Positions 17,774 through 26,573 of a stretch of 51,648 nt of DNA are shown here, piece after piece. Where the stretch lies: positions 1-51,648 of the forward strand of contig JBCCFW010000032.1 of the NCBI GenBank assembly GCA_039029535.1, in the 5' to 3' direction. How positions within the stretch are numbered: position 1 is the first letter of the stretch; each line of letters begins with the position of its first letter. A program made the position numbers and the translations under genes. This stretch comes from JBCCFW01 sp039029535 (lineage in GTDB: Bacteria > Acidobacteriota > JBCCFW01). The notes below the pieces were generated by a model. It ran no database searches, was not told the DNA's origin, and saw only the letters and a list, made by a program, of their open reading frames with translations.

Positions 17774-17837
17774 CGGGGACCACGGTCAAGGACGAGCTCG
17801 CTTCGCTCGTCCTTCGGATCCTTGACCGCGGACCCCG
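17774..17837. other. Nested inverted repeat with two mutually exclusive hairpins between convergent genes
   Basis: Outer arms 17774-17791 and 17820-17837 pair over 16 of 18 positions (CGGGGACCACGGTCAAGG against CCTTGACCGCGGACCCCG). Inner arms 17788-17796 and 17806-17814 (AAGGACGAG / CTCGTCCTT) pair perfectly but share AAGG with the outer left arm, so the complete folds compete. It could act as a bidirectional terminator or a cruciform site. Confidence 0.5.
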
Positions 17838-17928
17838 ACGAACAGGAGCGGCTCATGTGACGGCAAGGGCGGGGCCTGAGGTTGTTCGGGGTGACCCGCG
17901 CCTAGCGTCGGCTCCGAGGTCCCAGGTC

Positions 17929-20091
17929 TCACGGAAAAGACCACGCCAAGCGAAAACCGACGAGGCCGCCCGTGCCCTCGGGCGGGTAGGCGTGGCGGAA
18001 CGCGGAACGCAGGTAGTTCGGATGACCGTTGAACGACCCACCACGCAACACGCGCCTGTCGCCTCTCTCAGGTCCTGTCGGATCCGACTCTCGGTCTCCG
18101 CTTGGATAGGTCGCCTGCCAGTCGTGACACCACTCCCAGACATTGCCCGCCAAGTCGAGAGCGCCCTCGGCACTGGCACCCTTGGGATAGGTCCCCACCG
18201 GAGTGGTGTCTCCCACGCCCCCACCGAAGTTGGCCAGCTCACGGTTCGGCGCGTCGTCACCCCAGGGGTGGCGGCGCTCACCCCCACCCGGTCCCTTCGC
18301 CGCTCGCTCCCACTGGGCCTCCGTCGGGAGCCTGAATGCCCCCGCTGACTCGGTGCGCTTGCCAAGCCAGGTCGCAAAGGCGACGGCATCGTGCCAGGAC
18401 ACGTGTGTCACCGGGTGCTCTTCCTTGGACTCGAGCGACCGTCCGTCTTCCCAGTGAGACGGCACCCCCTTCCCGGTCTCGGCGACGTAGACCGCATACT
18501 GGGCGTTCGTCACGGGATGACGTGCCAATCGGTACTCAGAGAGCGAAACCTCGTGACGGGGCCGCTCGGCCTCATCCTTCTCCTCGGCCCCCATCCAGAA
18601 AGAACCCGCAGGGATGGTGACCCAAGCGTCGCTCTCGGGCTCGTCGAGCCCTTGCAGGTCTCCAAGGGCGGCGCGCTGACGGGAGGATCGTGAGGGGGAC
18701 TCATCGCGTGTCGGGGAACCGTGATGCAGCAGGACGTTGCGCTGGGCAAGGTCGAGACCGTCGAGCTCCTCGAGGTAAGGTCCGAGTCCATCCCGCGCTC
18801 GCAGGGCAACGACCTCTTCACGCAGCGGATCATCGCCGCTCGACTCGGAAGGTTCCTCCCTGCGACGCCACTCGAGCAGGAGCTGCTCCAGGTTCCCGAG
18901 CCCAGCACGGACCCAGGTTCGCCTCTCCTCTGAGAGGCTTGCGAGTAGGAGATGCCAGGCCACGACCGCCTGCGGCGTCACGACCACCGGTGGGTCGCCC
19001 TTTTCCCCCGCGTCGCGACGGGTCTGCTGTTCGATCACCGTGTTCTGAAGGACGGCAATCCGGATCGACAAGTCATTGAGGAAGCGCTTGAGCGTCCGTG
19101 GATGACGGTGGTCGAGAACCCGAGCGATGGCCTCGACGTCGCTGACGTCGTCTCCCACGGTGACTCGCAAGTGCTCCACCAGCGGCGAGCCATCGACCAA
19201 GTCCGACACATACTCAGCCGCCTGCCGCTCGTTGACCTCCGGAAGGTCGAACGCCACCTGCACGATCTTGTCGAGGAACTCCTCTTCGTGCCCGGCCACC
19301 GCCTTCGGGAGAGCGTCCTTGAGGCGGTCCCACGCCACGCCCAGGTAGAAGCACACGCCCGGCAGGTCGAGGAAGAGATTGATCGCTTCGAGCACCTCGA
19401 TGATGCGCTCTTCCTTGCAGCGGTCGAGATCGTCGAGGAAGACCGCGATGGCAGCCTCGTCCTGCTTCTCCCGCCACTGCTTCTCGAGGTCGCGATGACC
19501 GAGGTCTTCGCCAGCAGCACTCTTGAAGGACCACACGTACGAGAAGTAGAGAAACAGCTCCCGGAAGGTGTCGTGAAAGGCCCGTCCCTCGGCGACGCGC
19601 TCGGAGGACGAGGGTTGCTTGCCTCCCTTGAGCAAGACTCCGGACAGCCCCGCTTGCAACCCATCGAGCAGCACGCTCGCCAGCCACTCCTTGTTCTCAG
19701 CCAGGGCGAGCTTGGCCTGGTCGGTCCAGTCGCCCCTACCGATGGCGTCGTAGAGAGCACCCAGCAGGCCGGCGAGGACCTTCTCCTCGCTGGGGTACTT
19801 CCAGGCGTTGAACCAGACCGTCCGCACCTTTCGGGCTTGTCCCTCGGGAGTCCGGACTTGGTCCGAGTCGAGAATGTCCTGCACGCGTCGGAGGAGCGTG
19901 GTCTAGCCACGTCCCCAGCCACCCCGCACGACGACGGTGAACGGCGTGCCGTTGGCGCGATTGGCGGCGAGGCCACCGAGGGTCTGGGCGAGGGCCTCGG
20001 ACTCGAAGTGAAGCCGCTTCTCCTTCGGAACCGGCAGGTCCGGGAAGAGATGAGCGAGCGTGGCGTCAGGAGTCGTCGGCTTCTTCGGCAT
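17929..20091 (-). pseudogene. KAP-family P-loop NTPase fused to an FGE-sulfatase-like domain, interrupted by an in-frame amber codon
   Basis: One frame of 721 codons runs from the ATG at 20091 to the TGA at 17929, broken only by TAG at 19903-19905. The codon before is the last Gly of RGGWGRG and the next are TTLLRR, so the amber sits exactly where the Walker A lysine belongs (GxxGxGKTT; AAG to TAG is one base). Downstream, AIAVFLDDLDRC (about residue 215) is the KAP Walker B with the DDLDR signature. Residues about 480-720 form an FGE/SUMF1-like C-type lectin fold (WVTIPAGSFWMGAEE...HPVTHVSWHDAVAF...LPTEAQWERAAKG...GNVWEWCHDW...RVLRGGSF...GFRLAWSFP). KAP NTPases with effector or ligand-binding fusions occur in prokaryotic conflict systems (family knowledge). 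As read, only a 62-residue stub or a Walker A-less 651-residue restart could be made. A sequencing error is the main alternative. Confidence 0.85.
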
Positions 20092-20339
20092 CGGTCGTCA
20101 CTCCCTCGCTGGCTCCGAGGCTCGGAACGCAAGGCTCATCCTAATGCGCCGCCGCCACCAGCTACGAGGAGCAGGAAAGTCCGCGAGACAGTGACGGACC
20201 AAGAGCGTCTCCAAGCCCCCGACCTCTCGGCTCACGCCACCCGAACCACCCCGCAATCTCTGAGCTTGCCCTCCCCCATCCGAGCCCCTCACCCTGGGGA
20301 CCTCAGCACCGTCACGTCTGCTCTCGAAGGAGGCTCGTC

Positions 20340-20924
20340 ATGGCCCGCATCGCTGTCGCCACCGTCGTCGGCGCCCTCATCCTCTTCATCTGGGGCTACC
20401 TCACCTGGGTCGCCGTCCCCCTCCACATGCCGACCATCAACGCGTTGCCCAACGAGGCCGCGGTGACCACGGCGCTCACGTCCCAGAACATCGAGACCGG
20501 CGCCTACGTCATCCCCTGGAGCAACGACTCGTCCGACTGGGAGAACCCCGAGTCTCAGTGGCACAAAAATCATCTCGCCGGCCCGCTCTACACCATCTAC
20601 TACCACCGCGACGGAGATCAGGTGATGAGCCCGAAGATCTTCGCCGGCGGCTTCATCATCGACATCATCGCCGCCTTCATCGCCGCGATGCTCCTCCACC
20701 TCGCGCTCCCGCTCCCCAAGGGCTACCTCGGACGCGTCGGCTTCGTCGCCGCCATCGGCCTGCTCATGGCCGTCTACGCTCACGGCGGCTACTGGAACTG
20801 GATGCGCTTCCCGACCGACTACACCGTCGCCTGGGTCCTCGACCTCGCCATCGGCTGGACCCTCGTCGGCCTCGCCTTCGGCAAGATCATCACCGGGCGC
20901 ACCGAGCCGGCCGTCGAAGCGTGA
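20340..20924 (+). CDS. Small integral membrane protein, unknown function
   Basis: 194 residues starting at the ATG at 20340, with GGAGG 6 bases upstream. It has four predicted membrane spans: about 3-23 (IAVATVVGALILFIWGYL), 100-122, 128-148 and 162-182. A soluble loop between spans 1 and 2 carries conserved-looking Trp, Asn and Tyr residues (WSNDSSDWENPESQWHKN). No family can be named with confidence. The stop overlaps the GTG start of the following GST gene (GTGA), so the two probably formed an operon. Confidence 0.75.
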   Translation: MARIAVATVVGALILFIWGYLTWVAVPLHMPTINALPNEAAVTTALTSQNIETGAYVIPWSNDSSDWENPESQWHKNHLAGPLYTIYYHRDGDQVMSPKIFAGGFIIDIIAAFIAAMLLHLALPLPKGYLGRVGFVAAIGLLMAVYAHGGYWNWMRFPTDYTVAWVLDLAIGWTLVGLAFGKIITGRTEPAVEA

Positions 20925-21761
20925 GCGACTGGACCCTCCTCCTCGGCAATCGCAACTATTCCTCCTGGTCGCTGCGCGCCTGGCTCGCCGTCCGGCAGGC
21001 CGGCGTCGACGTCCGGGAGGAGATGGTCTTCTTCGACGGGGACCAGGACCGAGCTCAGTGGCTCACCCACGGGCCCACCGGCAAGGTGCCCCTCCTGAAA
21101 CACGGCGAGCGCGTCATCTGGGACTCGCTCGCCATCGGTGAGTACCCAGTGTCCTGAGCCAGAGATTCGCTTGCAGTCTCGGCGCGCCTCGGAGCCTCTG
21201 GCGTCGTTCTCTTCCCTCGAGAATCCTCACGTGGGATCAGCCACGCTCCGGTTCTCTCGGTCGTCGGGCCTCGCCAGCGACTCCGATCCATCGCCGATCC
21301 AAGCAAGGAATCTCTGACTCAGGACACGAGCCGAGCAATTCCCCGAGCGCGGACTCTGGCCGGACGAGCCCACGGCACGAGCCACCGCCCGCTCGCTCTG
21401 CGCGGAGATGCACTCCGGCTTCCCGGCCCTGCGTGCCGAGCTGCCGATGAACATCCGCCTCCGCAAGAGCCGGCGCGACCGAGGTGAGGCCGTGGCCGCC
21501 GATGTCGAGCGCGTGGTCACCGCCTGGAGCACGACCCGGGCGGAGCACGGTACCGGCGGTCCCTACCTCTTCGGCGCCTGGTGTCTCGCCGACGCCTTCT
21601 TCGCTCCCGTGGTCACCCGCTTCGTGACCTACGACGTCGCGCTGGACGGAAGCGCCGCCGAGTACCGCGACGCCGTGCTCGCCCACGAGCCCTTGGTCGA
21701 GTGGAGCCGCCTGGCCGAAACCGAGGGCCACCCGCTCCCGGACTACGACGCGATGACCTGA
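20921..21761 (+). pseudogene. Glutathione S-transferase family gene, disrupted by a 179-bp inverted-repeat element
   Basis: The first part (GTG at 20921 to about 21145) encodes a GST thioredoxin-fold start, LLLGNRNYSSWSLRAWL...PTGKVPLLK...WDSLAIGEY, then runs into foreign sequence with a TGA at 21155. The second part resumes at 21330 with AEQFPERGLWPDEP, then SLCAEMHSGFPALRAELPMN...GGPYLFGAWCLADAFFAPVV to the TGA at 21761. Joined as ...SLAIGEY-x-AEQFPE..., the two halves make a normal-length GST of about 220 residues, which needs about 181 bases removed. That agrees with a 179-bp element plus a small flank duplication. The N-terminal fragment of 78 residues and any internal restart at 21408 or later would each lack half of the enzyme. 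Original role: glutathione conjugation or reduction of small molecules, substrate unknown. Confidence 0.88.
21149..21327. mobile_element. 179-bp inverted-repeat element inserted in the GST gene
   Basis: The left end GTGTCCTGAGCCAGAGATTC and the reverse complement of the right end GTGTCCTGAGTCAGAGATTC differ at one position of 20. Both ends coincide with the breakpoints of the GST reading frame. There is no ORF of note inside and no clear target duplication. The ends are unrelated to the YTAR-flanked elements elsewhere in the window. It is presumably a MITE mobilised in trans. Confidence 0.8.
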
Positions 21762-21784
21762 GCCCTCGAACGGAGGGCCCAGCG

Positions 21785-23080
21785 TCAGGCGAACTCCTGG
21801 AAGGGCACCTTCCTCTTGATCTGGCGGCTGAACGAGAAGATCAGCGCGACCAGGATCCAGAAGAGGTACATGGGCACGGTCTGACGGGCGATCCACTCGA
21901 GCTTCCCGTGTATTGCCATGCCCAAGAGGGCTGCACCTCCCGCGAGGATCACCTGAGCCCGCAAGTCACCTCGACCCAGCCAGGCCCACTTCAAGGCCAT
22001 GAGGATCGGGAGAAACGTCACCAACACGTAGGTGATCAGTCCGAGATAACCGAGCTCTGCGAGGGTCAACCAGTAGATGTTGTGGACGAGACCGGTGGAG
22101 TCGTAGCCACGGATGTTCGCGCGGTAGGCGTAGTTCGAGCCCTCGAGCACCGCGGAGAAGTTGTTCATCCCGATGCCCATGGGCTTGTCGTCGAGCATGA
22201 GCGCCGAAGCGTGCTCGAAGCGCTCGCGCGCACGCTCCGAGGCTTTCGGAGCGTTCGTGAAGCGCGCGACAATCGAGTCGAGGGACTTCGCCATCACCCC
22301 CCCGAGGCAGATCAACGCTGCAAAGCCGACCATGATCTTCCGGGGCGTGATCTTCCAGGTCAGGCTCCCGAAATAGACCATCCCCATGGTCGCTGGATAA
22401 ACCATCATCACGCCGCGTGACAGCGACAGCACCGCCACGACCGCGCCACAGCCCAGGGCCAGCGAGTTCAGCGGACCGGCCGGACGCATGAGCATGATGG
22501 AGAAGAAGATCGGCGCCACGAGGTAGACCGCCATCCCCAGCGTGTTCTGGTGATGGAAGGTCCCGTAGATCTGGTGCAGGCCCTCCACGTACCTTTGCTT
22601 CAGGCAGATGAAGGTCACGTAGATGAGCCCGACCGCCAGCCCGCGTATGAGCCAGCGGGCGATGACTGTATCCCGTAACGCCTTGGTCAGCACCACCGCC
22701 AGGAAGTACGCCCGGAGCGACTTCCAGGCCGACCACAGGGCGTAGTCGGAGTAGGCGGCCATGAACCACGAGAACCAGCAGACCAGCAGGTAGGCCACCG
22801 TCACGCCGAACAGCGGGGCCTTGACCTTGGGCTTCTTCGCGAAGGCCACCGCCAGGACGACGGCCAGGATGTCGATGATGGTGACCTCGAAGCCCCGGGA
22901 GTCACCCCGATAGCTGGGCTCCGTGATCGGGTTGATCGCCAGCCCCTCCAGCCCGTAGAACGGCAGGAAGCCGATCAGGAACGGGGGGATGAACATGTAC
23001 TTCGGCTTGTAGCGCAGGCGCTTGCCGATGTACATCGCGCCGAAGACGGCGGCGTAGACGATGAACCACTTGGTCGACAC
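21785..23080 (-). CDS. O-antigen ligase / polymerase-like polytopic membrane protein
   Basis: 431 residues with about ten to twelve membrane spans (KWFIVYAAVFGAMYIG, IIDILAVVLAVAFA, APLFGVTVAYLLVCWF, NTLGMAVYLVAPIFFSIML and others). A hydrophilic loop near residues 265-325 carries ERARERFEHASALML.DKPMGIGMNNF and VHNIYWLTLAELG, the pattern of the Wzy/WaaL O-antigen ligase superfamily, where the large periplasmic loop and its Arg/His residues handle lipid-linked glycan. The start is the GTG at 23080, because a TAG lies three codons upstream in frame. It probably joins or polymerises surface or exopolysaccharide units, or glycosylates exported proteins; the exact donor is unknown. No other polysaccharide gene is adjacent, which is unusual for this family. 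Confidence 0.75.
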   Translation of the reverse strand: MSTKWFIVYAAVFGAMYIGKRLRYKPKYMFIPPFLIGFLPFYGLEGLAINPITEPSYRGDSRGFEVTIIDILAVVLAVAFAKKPKVKAPLFGVTVAYLLVCWFSWFMAAYSDYALWSAWKSLRAYFLAVVLTKALRDTVIARWLIRGLAVGLIYVTFICLKQRYVEGLHQIYGTFHHQNTLGMAVYLVAPIFFSIMLMRPAGPLNSLALGCGAVVAVLSLSRGVMMVYPATMGMVYFGSLTWKITPRKIMVGFAALICLGGVMAKSLDSIVARFTNAPKASERARERFEHASALMLDDKPMGIGMNNFSAVLEGSNYAYRANIRGYDSTGLVHNIYWLTLAELGYLGLITYVLVTFLPILMALKWAWLGRGDLRAQVILAGGAALLGMAIHGKLEWIARQTVPMYLFWILVALIFSFSRQIKRKVPFQEFA

Positions 23081-23180
23081 GAGAGGCTAATGACCGGCTG
23101 CTGCCTCGCCCGTCCCCTCCCCTCAGGCGTCCCGGCAGCCCACCGGACTCACCCATCTTCGGCGATCCGGCGGCTCAGGG

Positions 23181-23220
23181 AAAGCACGCGGGCCGTGGAC
23201 GACGCCCCGTCCACGGCCCG
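23181..23220 (-). terminator. Strong hairpin terminator after the 488-residue secreted protein gene
   Basis: A perfect 13-bp stem, CGGGCCGTGGACG (23189-23201) with CGTCCACGGCCCG (23208-23220), and a 6-base loop, 70 bases past the stop. On the minus strand it is followed by a weak T-rich stretch (GTGCTTTCC). Confidence 0.65.
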
Positions 23221-23289
23221 AGCCCGGACCGACGGCCCCCCATCCCGTCCGGGGCCGCGGTCCGATTCAGCCCTCCCCGAGAAGGGAGC

Positions 23290-24756
23290 TCAGCGTCCCC
23301 GACGCCGGCTCGTCCGCTCCTCCCGAGCCCGGAAGACGTACGGCCCCCGGACCTCATTCTCCCGCCCGTCGTTGAACACGACCTCGATCTCGTAGCGCCC
23401 GGTGACCGCCCGCCGGTCCTCGGTGGCCAGGCGATGGACGCCTCCCTCGACCCCCACGGCCGGGATGAGCCCCCCGTTCACCCGGCTGCGGCCGGAGGCT
23501 CCCAGCCGGTAGACGTCGTAGCCAGCCACCTCGGCGGGCTCCAGCCCGACGACCAGCTCCAGGCCGGACGTGCCGCCCCGCAGCTCGACCTGGCCCGCCG
23601 CCGAGAGGGGGTTCGACGCCGTGCAGCCCAGCAGCGGCGCCGACAGGACCGGGCGGCCCTCCACCGTGAGACCGAGCCCCGGGAGACCCATGAAGGCCTG
23701 CGGGCTGAAGAACTCGGGCTCGCCGTCGCCCGTGAGGTCGAGGCCGCCGTCGAGCTGACGCGGGTCGAATCCGAGGGGCACGCGCGCGAGGACCGTGGTC
23801 TCGTCGAAGTCGAAGTAGTCGCCGTCGACCACCGGCTGGATGACGTACCAGTGCGAGTCCGCGCAGGCCCGCTGCGGCGCCGGGCGGCCCGAGGGGCGCG
23901 GTGCCTCGTCGAGACCCGAGTCCGAGTAGAACAAGAACTCGTTGCCGTCCTGGGGCGTGGTGTTCAGGTCCTGGAAGCCGGCGAGGTCACCGGGCTCGTC
24001 GACGTAGGGAATGAAGTCGAGCCAGTGCTCGGAGGTCCAGCTCGTGGGCTCGGGAACCGAGCCGAGATCGGGCTGGCGGTAGATGTTGTAGCCGATGACG
24101 AGACCCTGGTCGGGCCGGGCCTGGTGGGGCAAGGCCATGCCGAAGCCGCAGCCAGGACCGGGTGCGTAGAGGGCGGGCTGATAGTCGATGAGGGCACCGA
24201 ACACGAGGTCGATCGCGGACGAGGCCGGAGCCGGGAACATCCGCTCGCCGGCCCCCAGGTCGATGGAGACCGGAGAGCCGCTGCCGTCCAGGACGAGGCC
24301 CGTGCCCGCATGAAGATCATGCGCCGGGTTGATGGTCTCCCCGACCACCTGGAAAGTCATCGCGCCATGGTTGGGCGTGCTGCTGTCGGAGGAGTCCAGC
24401 GCGACGGCGTCACCGCGGCCGTCGGTCCCGGGCCGGGTGATGATGATGTAGAAGCGATCCCGCACCGAGACCGGCACCGTGTGGTTGCCGGGGTTCAGCG
24501 AGTACGAGAGGCCCGACATCCAAAGGCCGGCGTTGCTCTCCCCCCGCTTGAACCAGTGCCAGTCGGTCAGGTCGAGACCCCCCTGGGTCATCTTCATCGA
24601 GTAGAGCTCGGCACCGGTGGTGTCCGCGGGCTCGCAGATCCCCTCCGGCGTCGGGTCGACGATGATCCCGGTGTGGCTCACCTGGGCGACGGCGGAGCCA
24701 GCAACGACGAGCACGAAACAGCAGGTGACGAGAGCAAGCAGCGTGCGAGACGACAT
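23290..24756 (-). CDS. Secreted protein of unknown function
   Basis: 488 residues with signal peptide MSSRTLLALVTCCFVLVVAG followed by SAVAQ. The mature part starts VSHTGIIVDPTPEGICEPAD and looks like a beta-rich extracellular protein. It has scattered Cys (CEPAD, GCGFG, CADS, GCTAS) and a C-terminal beta-sandwich-like stretch (VELRGGTSGLELVVGL...YDVYRLGASGRSRVNGGLI...YEIEVVFNDGREN) that resembles a fibronectin-like or secretion-associated domain. The protein ends in a basic tail (EERTSRRRGR). No family is recognised. It is divergent from the sigma gene at 24982 and followed by a clear terminator, so it is likely monocistronic. Confidence 0.75.
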   Translation of the reverse strand: MSSRTLLALVTCCFVLVVAGSAVAQVSHTGIIVDPTPEGICEPADTTGAELYSMKMTQGGLDLTDWHWFKRGESNAGLWMSGLSYSLNPGNHTVPVSVRDRFYIIITRPGTDGRGDAVALDSSDSSTPNHGAMTFQVVGETINPAHDLHAGTGLVLDGSGSPVSIDLGAGERMFPAPASSAIDLVFGALIDYQPALYAPGPGCGFGMALPHQARPDQGLVIGYNIYRQPDLGSVPEPTSWTSEHWLDFIPYVDEPGDLAGFQDLNTTPQDGNEFLFYSDSGLDEAPRPSGRPAPQRACADSHWYVIQPVVDGDYFDFDETTVLARVPLGFDPRQLDGGLDLTGDGEPEFFSPQAFMGLPGLGLTVEGRPVLSAPLLGCTASNPLSAAGQVELRGGTSGLELVVGLEPAEVAGYDVYRLGASGRSRVNGGLIPAVGVEGGVHRLATEDRRAVTGRYEIEVVFNDGRENEVRGPYVFRAREERTSRRRGR

Positions 24757-24981
24757 GGGGACGACCTCCTTGGCCCGGGTCTCGAGCAGACCGGGACGAC
24801 GTCAAGCTAGTGCTTTCCGGGCGAGGGCGTCGGCCGACTGTACGGAGAGCAGCCAGGGCCGGACAACGATCAACGACGGTGGTCGGGAAGACTGAACGCG
24901 GAGGTCCTGACCGAGGAATGACCGGCACCGGGCCGCCCGACGACGATAAAGTCACCGTTTCGGACCGACGATCGAACGCGC

Positions 24982-25728
24982 ATGTCTTCCTCCCCCAACC
25001 CCGAGCTCGCCGCCCGCATCGACGCCCGATGCGAGCGTGGCGCGATCCCCGACGAGCACCGGCCGACCTTCCAGCTCCTCGTCGGCCGCCGCCTGGCCCA
25101 GGCCGACTCCGAGCTCGAGCAGGCCTGGGAGGCCGTCCACGAGGACTACGCCGACTGGCAGTCCTACTGCGCCGCCTGCGACGGCGACGAGGTCGCCCAG
25201 ACGGAGTTCTACGGGGCCTGGCGGCGTCGCGCCCGGGCCTACTACCGCCAGCTCGGCGTCGACGACGACTCCTGGGAGGATCTCTTCCAGCAGTTCTCGG
25301 AGCGGCTCCTCCGTTACAAGGTGCGCGAGCGCTTCCAGTGGACGTCGTCCTTCCGCGCCTACTGCTACACGATGCTGCGTCGGCTCGGCACCCAGCGGCA
25401 GGTGACCTGGCACCGCCGAGCGGAGACCGAGCTCACCGTCGACCCGCCCACGACCGCTCCCGGTCCCGACGAGTCGCTCCCCGCCCGCGAGGAGGAAGAG
25501 CTCCTCGAGAAGGCCTTCGAGCAGCTCGGCGATCTCGACCGCCGGGTGCTCCTGGCGTTCTACGCGGAGGACCTGTCGGCCGGCGCCATCGCCAAGAACC
25601 TGGGCCTCCAGCCCGCCGCGGTGCACCAGCGCATCAGCCGGGCCCGCAAGCGCCTGGCGAAGCTGGTGTCAGCTTTGACAGCCACCCCGGTTGAGGAGAG
25701 GAGAGACCGAGGAGGTTCACGGGGATGA
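24982..25728 (+). CDS. ECF-type sigma factor, module 1
   Basis: 248 residues from the ATG at 24982. An extra N-terminal part of about 80 residues includes YADWQSYCAACDGDEVAQ, shared with the sigma factor of module 2 (YRDWQSFLQACSGDERAQ). Region 2 follows (FYGAWRRRARAYYRQLG..DDSWEDLFQQFSERLLRYKVRERFQWTSSFRAYCYTMLR), and a region 4 helix-turn-helix closes the protein (LDRRVLLAFYAEDLSAGAIAKNLGLQPAAVHQRISRARKRL). The stop overlaps the ATG of the next gene (ATGA), indicating coupled expression with its putative anti-sigma factor. Confidence 0.88.
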   Translation: MSSSPNPELAARIDARCERGAIPDEHRPTFQLLVGRRLAQADSELEQAWEAVHEDYADWQSYCAACDGDEVAQTEFYGAWRRRARAYYRQLGVDDDSWEDLFQQFSERLLRYKVRERFQWTSSFRAYCYTMLRRLGTQRQVTWHRRAETELTVDPPTTAPGPDESLPAREEEELLEKAFEQLGDLDRRVLLAFYAEDLSAGAIAKNLGLQPAAVHQRISRARKRLAKLVSALTATPVEERRDRGGSRG

Positions 25729-26408
25729 AAGAAGACCTGACGCCCAGGCTACGCCGGCTCGGGGCGCGGCTGAAGGCTCGCGCCACACCCTGTCCGGAGC
25801 CCGAAGAGCTCGCGGAGCACGCGGTGGGGATGCTCGATCCGACCCGCGTGGCGACCGTTCGCGAGCATCTTTCCGGCTGCAACGACTGCCTGCGCGAGCT
25901 CGTCGCCATCGAGACCGCGGAAGGCTCCAACCTGACCCTCGTCAAGCTCGCCTCCACGGCCGTCCGCCTGCGCCGCCTGGTGAGCTTCGAGATCCCGACC
26001 TACCAACCGCTGGGCGCCGTCCGCGACGCCGACGAGACGCCCGACCCTGCCGACGACTTCGCCGTGGGCATGGCCCACTACAGCGCCGGCGAGCACGCCT
26101 CTGCCGTGCCGGCCCTGGAGAAGGCGGCCGCCCAGCGCGGCGCTCCGGCCCAGGTCGCGCTCTACCTCGGGGTGAGCTACCTCGCCGAGGAGCGGGCCGA
26201 GGAAGCCGTGACCGCGCTTCAAAAGGCCAAGAAGAAGAGCCCCCGGGCTCCGGTCATCCCCTGGCTCCTGGCCCAGGCTCAACTCTCGGCGGGTGACGGA
26301 CTCGCCGCGGAGAAGACCCTGACGTCCATCGCCAAGGGGGCCGGCCCCCACGCGGCCGAGGCCGCCACCCAACTCGCTGAGCTGAAAGAGGTCCTGGCCT
26401 CCGACTAG
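25725..26408 (+). CDS. Zinc-finger anti-sigma factor with TPR-like C-terminus, module 1
   Basis: 227 residues. An N-terminal zinc-binding anti-sigma signature reads HLSGCNDC (Hx3Cx2C), preceded by CPEPEELAEHAVGML. The rest is helical with TPR-type repeats (AVGMAHYSAGEHASAVPALEKAA, QVALYLGVSYLAEERAEEAVTALQKA, APVIPWLLAQAQLSAGDGLAAEKTL). There is no membrane span, so it acts in the cytoplasm. It is translationally coupled to the sigma gene. In this family the zinc finger binds and holds the cognate sigma factor; the TPRs are a natural site for a partner protein, possibly the adjacent TPR-CHAT protease (inference). The stop codon TAG lies inside the CTAG that flanks a MITE-like element. Confidence 0.8.
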   Translation: MKEDLTPRLRRLGARLKARATPCPEPEELAEHAVGMLDPTRVATVREHLSGCNDCLRELVAIETAEGSNLTLVKLASTAVRLRRLVSFEIPTYQPLGAVRDADETPDPADDFAVGMAHYSAGEHASAVPALEKAAAQRGAPAQVALYLGVSYLAEERAEEAVTALQKAKKKSPRAPVIPWLLAQAQLSAGDGLAAEKTLTSIAKGAGPHAAEAATQLAELKEVLASD

Positions 26409-26570
26409 TGGGGTGTCACGTTAGTTCGGTGCATTGATCGGTGGAGGATCGGCGTTCCTGGCGCGACGCGAATCGCGCGGATAGTGGGGCCTATCCAAGT
26501 GATGAGCAACACTGCCAGGGGCGTCGAGGACCGCCGAGAAATGTGGCGAACTAACGTGACGCCCCACTAG
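26405..26570. mobile_element. MITE-like element, family B, with CTAG flanks
   Basis: 158 bp between two CTAG tetranucleotides (26405-26408 and 26567-26570). The ends read TGGGGTGTCACGTTAGTTCG and, from the other side, TGGGGCGTCACGTTAGTTCG, 19 of 20 identical. There is no coding capacity. It separates the anti-sigma stop codon from the CHAT gene and probably displaced the original start region of the latter. Confidence 0.85.
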
Positions 26571-26573
26571 TGG

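Noticed and set aside
17929..18060. Diversity-generating retroelement variable region at the FGE C-terminus
   Set aside because: The domain type fits, but no reverse transcriptase, template repeat or accessory gene is in the window and the codons show no adenine-rich variable track; kept only as a suggestion to search elsewhere.
20098..20292. 64-codon minus-strand frame upstream of the KAP-FGE gene
   Set aside because: Arg/Gly/Ser-rich translation without a recognisable start context or similarity; it is more likely the 5' untranslated and promoter region of the KAP gene.
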